Shown here in pieces: positions 25,699-34,862 of a stretch of 64,000 nt of DNA (its first letter is position 1; each line of letters starts with the position of its first letter). Source of the DNA: an uncultured Lachnospiraceae bacterium. Its GTDB lineage: Bacteria; Bacillota; Clostridia; Lachnospirales; Lachnospiraceae. Location: contig CAJTSL010000002.1 of assembly GCA_910578845.1 (NCBI GenBank), forward strand, positions 36,581-100,580, given 5' to 3'. Both the position numbers and the translations under genes were made by a program. The notes beneath the pieces are model-generated. The model searched no databases. It worked only from the letters and a program-made list of their open reading frames with translations, and was not told the origin of the DNA.

Positions 25699-26568
25699 AT
25701 GAAAAAATTCTTAGGAAGAATCATTTTCATATGGATAGGCGCAGCAGCCATGTTTCTATTGATTAATGTCGCTTATTATAAATTTACGGGTGGTTCTAGG
25801 AATGTAGCGTCTGAAGTTTATGAAGCGCTTGAGAGAGCCGGCAGGAATGAAGGATATACCAAATTGGTGTTAGGAGACAGTGTCGCAAGGCAGATTTTTG
25901 CACCGCAATATCAGGAAGAAGACGATGAAACTTGCTATTTGGCAACGAATCAGGCGATTATGACAGCAGGTAATTATATTTTGCTGGAGCGATTTATAGA
26001 GAACAACCCGCAGTTAGAAGAGGTATATTATATCGCAAGACCGGATAGCCTGATGAGTGAGGTTAATTTTGTATACACATATAGCTATTTCGTAACGCCT
26101 TTGTACCGGGAGCCTTTGACACAATGCTTAGAGGCGGGAACGAAAGAGGACATTGATTTCATGTTTGGCAGGCTTTTTGCGCAGCATGAATTTCCTAAAT
26201 GGTTATTGGGCAGGTATCCTAAACTGTTGGATCTGTATCAAAATACCTGTAGGAATTTAGTGCAGATCAGGAAGCATGAGTATAAGGGGACTGATATGCC
26301 TTTTGTATATATTCAGAAAATGAAGGCAATATGTGATGAACATCATATTGTATTGCATATTTTGTCATCGCCTTTGCCAAACGGTTTTGAGTATGATGCA
26401 GGGCAGATGAAGCAACGGTTTGTATCTTGTGGCGCAGAGAAAATATTTGAGGAGTTCGAGAAAAGCATAATTTATGTGGATGAGGAGAACTTTGTAGATG
26501 GGATCCATATGGAAGATTCGTATTTGGATGAGATGCGGATAGAAATGAAAACACATTTTCAAGAGTAG
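25699..26568 (+). CDS. Membrane-anchored SGNH/GDSL-like partner of MBOAT, copy 1
   Basis: About 290 residues with a single N-terminal anchor (LGRIIFIWIGAAAMFLLINV) and an extracellular domain. LVLGDSVARQIF near 57-68 looks like SGNH block I with Ser61, and FVDGIHMEDSYL near 265-276 like the block V Asp-His pair. In AlgI-type systems such a partner transfers the acyl group to the glycan. Overall conservation with named families is low. I prefer ATG 25699 (AGGTG 9 bases upstream) to the in-frame ATG at 25672, which lacks a ribosome site. Confidence 0.7.
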   Translation: MKKFLGRIIFIWIGAAAMFLLINVAYYKFTGGSRNVASEVYEALERAGRNEGYTKLVLGDSVARQIFAPQYQEEDDETCYLATNQAIMTAGNYILLERFIENNPQLEEVYYIARPDSLMSEVNFVYTYSYFVTPLYREPLTQCLEAGTKEDIDFMFGRLFAQHEFPKWLLGRYPKLLDLYQNTCRNLVQIRKHEYKGTDMPFVYIQKMKAICDEHHIVLHILSSPLPNGFEYDAGQMKQRFVSCGAEKIFEEFEKSIIYVDEENFVDGIHMEDSYLDEMRIEMKTHFQE

Positions 26569-26587
26569 GCTCATCGAAAATCCTCGC

Positions 26588-26615
26588 TTGCACTATCCTA
26601 ATTTTTTGGTATAGT
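26588..26615 (+). promoter_or_regulatory. Possible sigma-A promoter of the hybrid kinase
   Basis: TTGCAC (26588-26593), 16 bases, TATAGT (26610-26615). A TATAAT a few bases further (about 26619-26624) lacks a good -35. Confidence 0.35.
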
Positions 26616-26705
26616 ATATTTATAATAGACGCAGGCGCACAGCTTGCGTTTCAAGAATTGCGATCTCATTTTTGCAGAGTGAATGCAGAAAAGCGGTGTA
26701 GATGG

Positions 26706-29027
26706 ATGAAAAAGAAAAAAGCGCATATAGGCGCCTATATTATGCTTCTTTCGGTTTTGGTTCCTCATATTGCCCTTTGGAGATTGTTTCCATTAAAGGC
26801 TACGGCGGCAGAAAACAGTTTTGTACATACGCCGGTAGAACTGACAGCGGAGGAACAGGCGTTTGTGGATAGGGGCGAGGAGATTGTCATCGGATGCGAT
26901 ACTGATATTTGTCCTCTGCTCTTTCAAGATGAAGAAACAGGCGAAGCAAAAGGGATTACTGTGGATGTCTTGAACATTGTGTCTGAGACAACGGGGCTTC
27001 GCTTCCGTTATGCTCTGCTGCCGGAAGGAGATATTACTTATCAGGACTTGCAGGCCATAGGAACAGATCTGGTCGCAAGCGTGGAATATCATTCGATCAA
27101 TCAACAGGTGGCAGGGATTGCAATGACAGAACCTTATTTGCAGACAGCGAAGGTTTTCGTCTGTAAAAAAGGGGTTGTATTAGATGCGGATACCGATATG
27201 GTGATCGCGGCATCGTCAGGCTCACAGACGCTTTCTAAGGCGCTACAGGATATTTATCCGAACTTCCGGATTGATTATTATCCTTCCACGCAAGATGCGT
27301 TATCGGCGTTGTTAGCTGGAAAGGCGGATGCCGTGTTACAGAACCAGTATTCGTTGCAGCGGATTCTTGCAAAACCGATTTATGATGATTTACAAGTAGT
27401 CGGCGCTGCTGCGATCGGGGATTACCATTGTCTGGCTGCGGTTGTGCCAATTGGAGAAGGCCAGAGAAATATATTAGACGAAGATACGGCGCTTTTATTG
27501 TCCATTCTGAATAAGGGGATTGGAGGCCTTGATAAGGAAGAAGTATCTTTCATTATCATTAAAGAGAGCGCAGAGAACGTATATCAATTTACCATGGAAG
27601 ATTTTGCATACCGTTACCGATATGCTATTATGATTATGGCAATCGGCTTTCTGCTCATTATCTTCCTATTGTGGCAGGTACATGATTTACAGAAGAGGCG
27701 TGAGCAACAGGTTGCTACGGAAAAGAGGGCGAAAGAGCTTGCAGTAATGAATGAGAAGATGCGCGAGCAGGAAATACTGCTCAGGGATGCGCTTGCCCAT
27801 GCAGAGGAAGGAAGCCGGGCCAAAACTTCTTTCTTGTTCAATATGTCGCATGATATCCGTACGCCGATGAATGCCATTTTGGGATTGACTGCGATTGCGC
27901 TGAAACATAAAGAAGAACAGGAGAAAATGATAGACAGCCTGGAGAAGATTGATGAATCCGGAAGAAGGCTGATGCATTTGCTCAATAATGCGCTGGATAT
28001 GTCGAGGATCAGCAATGATAAGATGGAATTGACAGAAAGCGCCTGCGATTTATTGGATGTGATTACCCGGACGAAAGATATTTTACAGTCAGATATTGAG
28101 AAAAAGAAGCTTATCGTCCGTATAGATATGATGGAAATCAAGAATAGAAGCGTCTATTGTGACGAATTGCGGATGAACCAGATTTTGTTTAATCTGCTGA
28201 GCAATGCCGTAAAGTTTTCGAAGCCGGAAGGCGTGATTACAATTTCCCTGGCACAGAGCAGTTTGGGAATAGAAGGTTCCTATGCTTATGAGCTGCGAGT
28301 AAAAGATAACGGGATTGGCATGAGCCAGGAATTCCAGGAGCGCATTTTCGAGCCGTTTGAAAGAGAGAAGTCATCTACGATCAGTAAATTGCATGGCATG
28401 GGCCTTGGGATGTCTATTACGAAGAGCCTTGTCGATTTGATGGGCGGAACGATCAAGGTTGTCAGCGAACCGGATCAAGGCGCGGAATTCATTGTCTGTT
28501 TTATTTTTAAGGCGCATATAGATAATGCATCACATGCCATGGACAACACATTAGATGCCGTGGAAACAGGAGAGATAGGAGCGGCAGGCCCAGAAGAGGC
28601 AGGAGCGGGCGGCATGCAGGATACTGAGCCGAAAGAAGTGGATTTTACGGATAAGAGGATCCTGATAGTAGAAGACATTGAAATAAACGCAGAGATTATC
28701 CGGGAAATTCTCGGCGAGATGGGATTTTTGATTGATACGGCAGAGAACGGGAAAATAGCGGTAGAGAAGGTGCAAAGCGCTGAGCCGGGATATTATGATC
28801 TGATCCTGATGGATATCCAGATGCCGATTATGGACGGATATCAGGCGACACGGGAGATCCGTAGCCTGGAGAGGAAAGATCTGGCGGATATCCCGATTGT
28901 GGCAATGACTGCCAATGTCTTTGAAGAAGATAAGAGGAACGCATTGGCAAGCGGAATGAACGCACATCTTTCCAAACCGGTAGAGATTGATAAATTAGAG
29001 GAAACATTGCAAAAGTTTTTATGCTAA
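26706..29027 (+). CDS. Hybrid sensor histidine kinase with periplasmic-binding-type sensor
   Basis: About 773 residues. After a signal/anchor segment (8-27) comes an extracytoplasmic solute-binding family 3-like sensor (about 40-280), a transmembrane segment (AIMIMAIGFLLIIFLLW near 302-318), a short coiled coil, HisKA with NMSHDIRTPMNAI (His near 383), HATPase with N-box NLLSNAVKF, DNGIGMS and GLGMS glycine boxes, a Gly/Ala-rich linker and a C-terminal receiver (LIVEDIEIN, phospho-Asp in LILMDIQMPIMDG). There is no DNA-binding output and no separate regulator next to it. ATG 26706 gives a normal signal peptide; a TTG at 26658 is less likely. Confidence 0.93.
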   Translation: MKKKKAHIGAYIMLLSVLVPHIALWRLFPLKATAAENSFVHTPVELTAEEQAFVDRGEEIVIGCDTDICPLLFQDEETGEAKGITVDVLNIVSETTGLRFRYALLPEGDITYQDLQAIGTDLVASVEYHSINQQVAGIAMTEPYLQTAKVFVCKKGVVLDADTDMVIAASSGSQTLSKALQDIYPNFRIDYYPSTQDALSALLAGKADAVLQNQYSLQRILAKPIYDDLQVVGAAAIGDYHCLAAVVPIGEGQRNILDEDTALLLSILNKGIGGLDKEEVSFIIIKESAENVYQFTMEDFAYRYRYAIMIMAIGFLLIIFLLWQVHDLQKRREQQVATEKRAKELAVMNEKMREQEILLRDALAHAEEGSRAKTSFLFNMSHDIRTPMNAILGLTAIALKHKEEQEKMIDSLEKIDESGRRLMHLLNNALDMSRISNDKMELTESACDLLDVITRTKDILQSDIEKKKLIVRIDMMEIKNRSVYCDELRMNQILFNLLSNAVKFSKPEGVITISLAQSSLGIEGSYAYELRVKDNGIGMSQEFQERIFEPFEREKSSTISKLHGMGLGMSITKSLVDLMGGTIKVVSEPDQGAEFIVCFIFKAHIDNASHAMDNTLDAVETGEIGAAGPEEAGAGGMQDTEPKEVDFTDKRILIVEDIEINAEIIREILGEMGFLIDTAENGKIAVEKVQSAEPGYYDLILMDIQMPIMDGYQATREIRSLERKDLADIPIVAMTANVFEEDKRNALASGMNAHLSKPVEIDKLEETLQKFLC

Positions 29028-29065
29028 ATGATACAAGGATGTTGGGGACAGAGAGGAGAATGAAT

Positions 29066-32000
29066 ATGTATCAAAAGGTTGATACCAGCTTACACTTTGT
29101 GGACAGAGAGAAAGAGATCTGTCAGTTTTGGAAGGACAATGATATTTTTCAAAAAAGCATGGACAATCGTCAGAAAGGTGAAGTTTATACGTTCTATGAC
29201 GGCCCGCCGACCGCGAACGGCAAGCCTCATATCGGCCATGTGCTGACGCGTGTGATCAAGGACATGATCCCACGTTACCGCACAATGAAAGGGTATATGG
29301 TTCCCCGGAAAGCAGGATGGGACACGCATGGCCTTCCCGTGGAACTGGAAGTTGAGAAGCTATTAGGGTTAGATGGCAAAGAGCAGATTGAAGAATACGG
29401 GCTTGATCCTTTTATCAGTAAATGTAAAGAATCTGTCTGGAAATATAAAGGCATGTGGGAAGACTTCTCGGGAACCGTCGGTTTCTGGGCAGACATGAAT
29501 GACCCATATGTGACGTATCATGATGATTTCATTGAATCTGAATGGTGGGCGCTTAAACAGATCTGGGATAAAGGGTTATTATATAAAGGGTTTAAGATTG
29601 TGCCATATTGCCCGCGATGTGGGACGCCGCTATCATCTCATGAAGTGGCGCAAGGGTATAAAGCGGTCAAAGAGCGTTCCGCAGTAGTGCGCTTTAAAGT
29701 AGTAGGGGAGGACGCCTATTTCCTGGCATGGACGACAACGCCCTGGACGCTTCCTTCTAATGTGGCGCTCTGCGTACACCCCGAGGAGACTTATGTAAAA
29801 GTAAAAGCAGCCGATGGCATGACGTATTATATGGCTGAGGCGCTTCTTCCCAATGTGCTTGGCAAGCTTGCGGCTTCGGATGGCGCAGAGGAAACAGATC
29901 AGGCGCCATATACAATTTTAGAAACTTATAAAGGGACAGACTTAGAATACAAGGAATACGAGCCTCTGTTTGCCTGTGCAGGAGAAGAGGCGGCAAAGCA
30001 GCGTAAGAAGGCGCATTTTGTTACTTGTGATACGTATGTTACGATGACGGATGGTACCGGGATCGTCCATATTGCGCCGGCTTTTGGTGAAGACGATGCG
30101 CAGGTAGGGCGTAAATATGACCTTCCTTTCGTACAGTTTGTTAACGGGAAAGGGGAAATGACGCCGGAGACTCCTTATGCAGGGCTTTTTGTGAAAAAGG
30201 CCGACCCGGAAATACTCAAAGATCTGGACAAGGAAGGCAAGCTGTTAGACGCGCCGAAATTCGAGCATGATTACCCGTTCTGCTGGCGGTGCGATACGCC
30301 GTTAATCTATTATGCGCGTGAGTCCTGGTTCATTAAGATGACTGCCGTACGGGATGATTTGGTAAGGAACAATAAGACTGTGAACTGGATTCCGGAGTCT
30401 ATCGGGGAAGGGCGTTTTGGCAATTGGCTGGAGAACATTCAGGATTGGGGCATTTCCCGTAACCGTTATTGGGGGACGCCGCTCAACGTATGGGAATGCG
30501 AGTCTTGCGGGCATATGGAGTCGATCGGTTCTAGGGAAGAGCTTGCGAAGATGAGCGGCAACCCGGAGGCGAAGACGGTAGAGCTGCATAGGCCGTATAT
30601 AGATGAGATCACAATTACTTGTCCGGACTGCGGCAAGACGATGAAACGCGTGCCGGAAGTCATTGACTGTTGGTTTGATTCCGGGGCAATGCCTTTTGCG
30701 CAGCATCACTATCCGTTTGAGAATAAAGAGCTGTTCGAGCAACAGTTCCCGGCGCAGTTTATCTCCGAAGCAGTTGACCAGACAAGAGGATGGTTCTATT
30801 CACTGATGGCGGAATCAACGCTTCTGTTTAACAAAGCGCCATTTGAAAATGTTATCGTATTAGGACATGTACAGGACGAAAACGGACAGAAAATGTCAAA
30901 ATCCAAGGGAAATGCCATTGATCCGTTCGAGGCTTTGGAGACATACGGAGCAGACGCAATCCGCTGGTATTTCTATATTAATTCGGCGCCCTGGCTCCCA
31001 AACCGTTTCCATGGCAAGGCGGTACAGGAAGGGCAGCGTAAATTCTTAGGGACCTTGTGGAATACGTATGCGTTCTTCGTGCTGTACGCGAATATTGATG
31101 AGTTCGACGCAACGAAGTATACGCTGGATTATGATCAGCTCCCTGTCATGGATAAGTGGCTGCTATCGAAGCTGAATACAGCGATAAAAGAAGTGGATGC
31201 TGATCTGAATGAGTATAAAATTCCGGAAGCGGCGCGCGTGCTTGACAATTTCGTCGATGAAATGAGCAACTGGTATGTCAGAAGGAGCCGGGAACGCTTC
31301 TGGGCAAAAGGAATGGAGCAGGATAAGATCAATGCTTATATGACGCTCTATACGGCGCTTGTAACGGTTAGCAAATGTGCGGCGCCCATGATTCCTTTCA
31401 TGGCGGAAGAAATTTATTTGAACCTGGTCAGAAGCATTGACCAGAATGCACCGGAAAGCATTCATCTATGCGATTTCCCAGTGGCGGATGAGCAGATGAT
31501 TGATGCGAAGCTGGAAGAGGACATGGAAGAGGTCTTAAAGATTGTCGTTATGGGGCGGGCGGCGCGTAATGCGGCGAATATCAAGAACCGGCAGCCAATT
31601 GGGACGATGTTTGTAAAGGCAGAGAATACGCTTAGCACATTCTACCAGGAAATCATCAAAGAAGAGCTGAATGTAAAAGAAATCAAGTTCACCGAAGATG
31701 TCAGGGACTTTACCAGCTATAGCTTTAAACCGCAGCTTCGCACCGTAGGGCCTAAATACGGGAAACAGTTGGGAAGTATCCAGAAAACATTAAGCAGCCT
31801 TGATGGCAACCAGGCGATGGATGCGTTAAATGCAGACGGCGCATTGAAGTTTGAAGCAGGCGGCATAGAAATTGTGCTGGAAAAAGATGATTTACTTATT
31901 GAGATGGCACAAAAAGAAGGCTATGTATCTGAAGCGGATAACAACATGACGGTCGTGCTTGATACGAACCTCTCGGAAGAATTAGTTGAGGAAGGGTTTG

Positions 32001-32239
32001 TCTTCGAAGTCATCAGCAAGATCCAGACGATGCGAAAAGACGCGGACTTTGAAGTCATGGATCATATTAAGGTTTCCATAAGCGGCAATGAGAAGATTGC
32101 AGGCATTGTACGTAAAAACGAAGCAATGATTGCCGGGAAGGTACTTGCGGAATGTATTGTAGAAGAAGAGACATTGCCGATATCCAAAGAATGGAACGTC
32201 AATGGGGAAAAGGTTGTTATCGGACTTGAAAAGAAATAG
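29066..32239 (+). CDS. ileS: Isoleucyl-tRNA synthetase, type 2
   Basis: Charges tRNA-Ile. 1057 residues, class I synthetase with HIGH box PTANGKPHIGHV near 46-57, GWDTHGLPVE near 88-97, the editing domain with TTTPWTLPSN near 226, Cys pairs (CESCGH, CPDCGK) and KMSKSKGN near 609-616. The GWDTHGLP and PTANG forms are those of the type 2, eukaryote-like IleRS rather than the common bacterial type 1. ATG 29066 follows AGGAG by 7 bases. It begins 39 bases after the hybrid kinase, with no room for a T-box leader, so it is probably transcribed with the kinase. Confidence 0.97.
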   Translation: MYQKVDTSLHFVDREKEICQFWKDNDIFQKSMDNRQKGEVYTFYDGPPTANGKPHIGHVLTRVIKDMIPRYRTMKGYMVPRKAGWDTHGLPVELEVEKLLGLDGKEQIEEYGLDPFISKCKESVWKYKGMWEDFSGTVGFWADMNDPYVTYHDDFIESEWWALKQIWDKGLLYKGFKIVPYCPRCGTPLSSHEVAQGYKAVKERSAVVRFKVVGEDAYFLAWTTTPWTLPSNVALCVHPEETYVKVKAADGMTYYMAEALLPNVLGKLAASDGAEETDQAPYTILETYKGTDLEYKEYEPLFACAGEEAAKQRKKAHFVTCDTYVTMTDGTGIVHIAPAFGEDDAQVGRKYDLPFVQFVNGKGEMTPETPYAGLFVKKADPEILKDLDKEGKLLDAPKFEHDYPFCWRCDTPLIYYARESWFIKMTAVRDDLVRNNKTVNWIPESIGEGRFGNWLENIQDWGISRNRYWGTPLNVWECESCGHMESIGSREELAKMSGNPEAKTVELHRPYIDEITITCPDCGKTMKRVPEVIDCWFDSGAMPFAQHHYPFENKELFEQQFPAQFISEAVDQTRGWFYSLMAESTLLFNKAPFENVIVLGHVQDENGQKMSKSKGNAIDPFEALETYGADAIRWYFYINSAPWLPNRFHGKAVQEGQRKFLGTLWNTYAFFVLYANIDEFDATKYTLDYDQLPVMDKWLLSKLNTAIKEVDADLNEYKIPEAARVLDNFVDEMSNWYVRRSRERFWAKGMEQDKINAYMTLYTALVTVSKCAAPMIPFMAEEIYLNLVRSIDQNAPESIHLCDFPVADEQMIDAKLEEDMEEVLKIVVMGRAARNAANIKNRQPIGTMFVKAENTLSTFYQEIIKEELNVKEIKFTEDVRDFTSYSFKPQLRTVGPKYGKQLGSIQKTLSSLDGNQAMDALNADGALKFEAGGIEIVLEKDDLLIEMAQKEGYVSEADNNMTVVLDTNLSEELVEEGFVFEVISKIQTMRKDADFEVMDHIKVSISGNEKIAGIVRKNEAMIAGKVLAECIVEEETLPISKEWNVNGEKVVIGLEKK

Positions 32240-32254
32240 CGAGAGTACTATAAT
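32226..32254 (+). promoter_or_regulatory. Sigma-A promoter of glgP
   Basis: TTGAAA (32226-32231, inside the last ileS codons), 17 bases, TATAAT (32249-32254). This gives glycogen phosphorylase its own promoter, about 41 bases before its ATG. Confidence 0.7.
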
Positions 32255-32294
32255 ATAATTAGCTGATTATGCGGCATTATAAGGAGGGAGATAA

Positions 32295-34766
32295 ATGCAA
32301 AAGAAAGCAGCAAGATTTGATACAGAATTGTTTAAAAGAAGTGTGCTATATAATGTAAAAACTCTTTATCGTAAAACGTTGGAGGAAGCAACCGACCAAC
32401 AGATTTTCCAAGCGGTTTCTTATGCAATTAAAGACGCTATTGTAGACCAGTGGTTGGCGAGCCAGAAAGAATATGATAAACAAGACCCGAAGATGGTATA
32501 TTATCTGTCCATGGAATTCTTAATGGGACGTGCCCTTGGCAATAACTTGATCAATTTACAGGCGTATGATGTATTCCGCAAAGCACTGGCGGAACTGGGC
32601 ATTGATTTGAATGTAGTAGAAGACCAGGAACCGGATGCAGCGCTAGGCAACGGCGGCTTAGGAAGGCTTGCCGCTTGTTTCCTGGATTCCCTTGCTACTT
32701 TGGGATATGCGGCATATGGATGTGGCATCCGTTACCGTTATGGTATGTTCAAACAGGAGATCCGGGACGGCTATCAGGTGGAAGTGCCGGATAACTGGTT
32801 AAAGGACGGCAACCCGTTCGAGCTGCGCAGGCCGGAATATGCTAAAGAGGTGAAATTCGGCGGTTATGTCAATGTGTATGTAGATGAGAATGGAAGAAGC
32901 CATTTCAAACAGGAAAGCTACCAGTCCGTAAGAGCGATCCCATATGATATCCCGATTGTGGGTTATGGCAATGGTATCGTCAATACGCTCCGTATCTGGG
33001 ATGCAGAGCCTGTAGAGTGCTTCCAATTGGATTCTTTTGATAAAGGGGATTACCGTAAGGCGGTAGAGCAGGAGAACCTGGCGAGAAATATCGTTGAGGT
33101 GCTTTATCCGAATGATAACCATTATGCAGGTAAAGAGTTGCGCTTAAAACAACAGTATTTCTTTATTTCTGCATCCGTACAGGAAGCAGTGGCTAAATTC
33201 ATGCGTAAGCATAATGATATCCGGAAATTCCATGAGAAAGTAACGTTCCAGTTAAATGATACCCATCCGACGGTTGCGATTGCAGAACTGATGCGGATCC
33301 TGATGGATGATTATTTCCTGACATGGGACGAAGCATGGGAAGTAACGACTAAAACATGCGCTTATACGAATCATACGATCATGGCGGAAGCATTGGAAAA
33401 ATGGCCGATTGAGCTTTTCTCCCGGCTCCTTCCCCGTGTATACCAGATCATTGAGGAAATCAACCGTAGGTTCATTGCCCGCATAGAACAGATTTATCCA
33501 GGCAATCAGGAGAAAATCCGTAAGATGGCGATCATCTATGACGGACAGGTGAAAATGGCGCATCTGGCGATTGTGGCAGGTTATTCCGTAAACGGTGTAG
33601 CCAGATTACATACAGAAATATTGAAACATCAGGAATTAAAAGATTTCTATGAGATGATGCCGGAGAAATTTAATAATAAGACGAACGGCATCACGCAGAG
33701 GCGTTTCCTCCTGCACGGCAATCCGTTGCTTGCAGATTGGGTAACGGCACATGTGGGAAGCGACTGGATTACAGACTTGCCAAGGATCAACAAGCTGAAA
33801 ATCTATGCTGACGATGAGAAAGCGCAGCAAGAATTCATGAATATTAAATATCAGAATAAAGTACGTCTTGCCAAGTACATTATGGAGCATAACGGCATAG
33901 AGGTTGATCCCCGTTCTATTTTTGACGTGCAGGTTAAGCGCCTTCATGAATATAAACGGCAGTTGATGAATATTTTACATGTGATGTATCTGTACAACGA
34001 ATTGAAGGAACACCCGGATATGGACTTCTATCCGAGAACCTTTATTTTCGGCGCGAAAGCGGCTGCAGGTTACCGGAATGCGAAGCTGACCATTAAGCTG
34101 ATCAATGCGGTAGCGGATGTTGTGAATAACGATGCGAGCATCAATGGCAAGATTAAAGTCGTATTCATTGAGAATTACCGTGTCTCTAATGCGGAAATGA
34201 TTTTTGCAGCAGCGGATGTGTCCGAGCAGATCTCAACAGCATCTAAAGAAGCATCCGGTACCGGTAACATGAAGTTCATGTTAAACGGTGCGCTTACCAT
34301 TGGTACAATGGATGGAGCAAATGTGGAAATCGTAGAAGAAGTCGGAGAGGAGAATGCCTTTATCTTCGGCCTTAGCTCCGATGAAGTCATCAAGTATGAG
34401 AACTATGGCGGCTATGACCCGATGGAAATCTTCAACAATGACCCTGATATCAGGAAAGTCCTGATGCAGCTCATTAACGGGACATATTCACCGAATGACA
34501 CAGATATGTTCAGGACTTTGTATAATTCTTTGTTAAATACGCAGAGCACGTCTAAGGCGGATACGTATTTCATCTTAAAAGATTTCAAGGCTTATGCCGA
34601 AGCGCAGCGTAAAGTGGAGCAGGCATATAAGGATGAAAGAGGCTGGGCAAAGAGCGCTATTTTAAATATAGCATGTTCCGGTAAATTTACATCAGATAGA
34701 ACCATCCAGCAATATGTAGATGAGATCTGGAAACTGGATAAGGTAGTGATACCGAAGCAGTCATAA
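32295..34766 (+). CDS. glgP: Glycogen/starch alpha-glucan phosphorylase
   Basis: Cleaves alpha-1,4-glucan with phosphate to glucose-1-phosphate in the cytoplasm. 823 residues, full family length. Features: DAALGNGGLGRLAACFLDS near 117, TNHTIMAEALEKW near 357, and the pyridoxal-phosphate lysine in EASGTGNMKFMLNG near 652-665. It completes a glycogen store-and-release capability with glgC/glgD. AAGGAGG ribosome site. It ends at a strong bidirectional terminator shared with the convergent araC-type gene. Confidence 0.97.
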   Translation: MQKKAARFDTELFKRSVLYNVKTLYRKTLEEATDQQIFQAVSYAIKDAIVDQWLASQKEYDKQDPKMVYYLSMEFLMGRALGNNLINLQAYDVFRKALAELGIDLNVVEDQEPDAALGNGGLGRLAACFLDSLATLGYAAYGCGIRYRYGMFKQEIRDGYQVEVPDNWLKDGNPFELRRPEYAKEVKFGGYVNVYVDENGRSHFKQESYQSVRAIPYDIPIVGYGNGIVNTLRIWDAEPVECFQLDSFDKGDYRKAVEQENLARNIVEVLYPNDNHYAGKELRLKQQYFFISASVQEAVAKFMRKHNDIRKFHEKVTFQLNDTHPTVAIAELMRILMDDYFLTWDEAWEVTTKTCAYTNHTIMAEALEKWPIELFSRLLPRVYQIIEEINRRFIARIEQIYPGNQEKIRKMAIIYDGQVKMAHLAIVAGYSVNGVARLHTEILKHQELKDFYEMMPEKFNNKTNGITQRRFLLHGNPLLADWVTAHVGSDWITDLPRINKLKIYADDEKAQQEFMNIKYQNKVRLAKYIMEHNGIEVDPRSIFDVQVKRLHEYKRQLMNILHVMYLYNELKEHPDMDFYPRTFIFGAKAAAGYRNAKLTIKLINAVADVVNNDASINGKIKVVFIENYRVSNAEMIFAAADVSEQISTASKEASGTGNMKFMLNGALTIGTMDGANVEIVEEVGEENAFIFGLSSDEVIKYENYGGYDPMEIFNNDPDIRKVLMQLINGTYSPNDTDMFRTLYNSLLNTQSTSKADTYFILKDFKAYAEAQRKVEQAYKDERGWAKSAILNIACSGKFTSDRTIQQYVDEIWKLDKVVIPKQS

Positions 34767-34820
34767 GAGAGACTGGGTCCGGGGAATATAATCCAAGAAG
34801 TAAAACCGAGAAAAGACAAT

Positions 34821-34862
34821 ATACCGCAGGAAGGTCACTGGAACTTCCTGCGGTATTCTTTT
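34821..34862. terminator. Bidirectional terminator overlapping the 3' end of the AraC-type gene
   Basis: Perfect 13-bp stem (34821-34833 with 34844-34856), 10-base loop, then TCTTTT. The right arm lies inside the coding sequence of the minus-strand regulator (its EYRRKF codons), and the regulator stop is in the loop. On the minus strand the stem is followed by ATTGTCTTTT. Confidence 0.85.

Noticed and set aside
29028..29065. T-box leader for ileS
   Set aside because: Only 38 bases separate the kinase stop from the ileS start, and no specifier or TGG bulge is seen.
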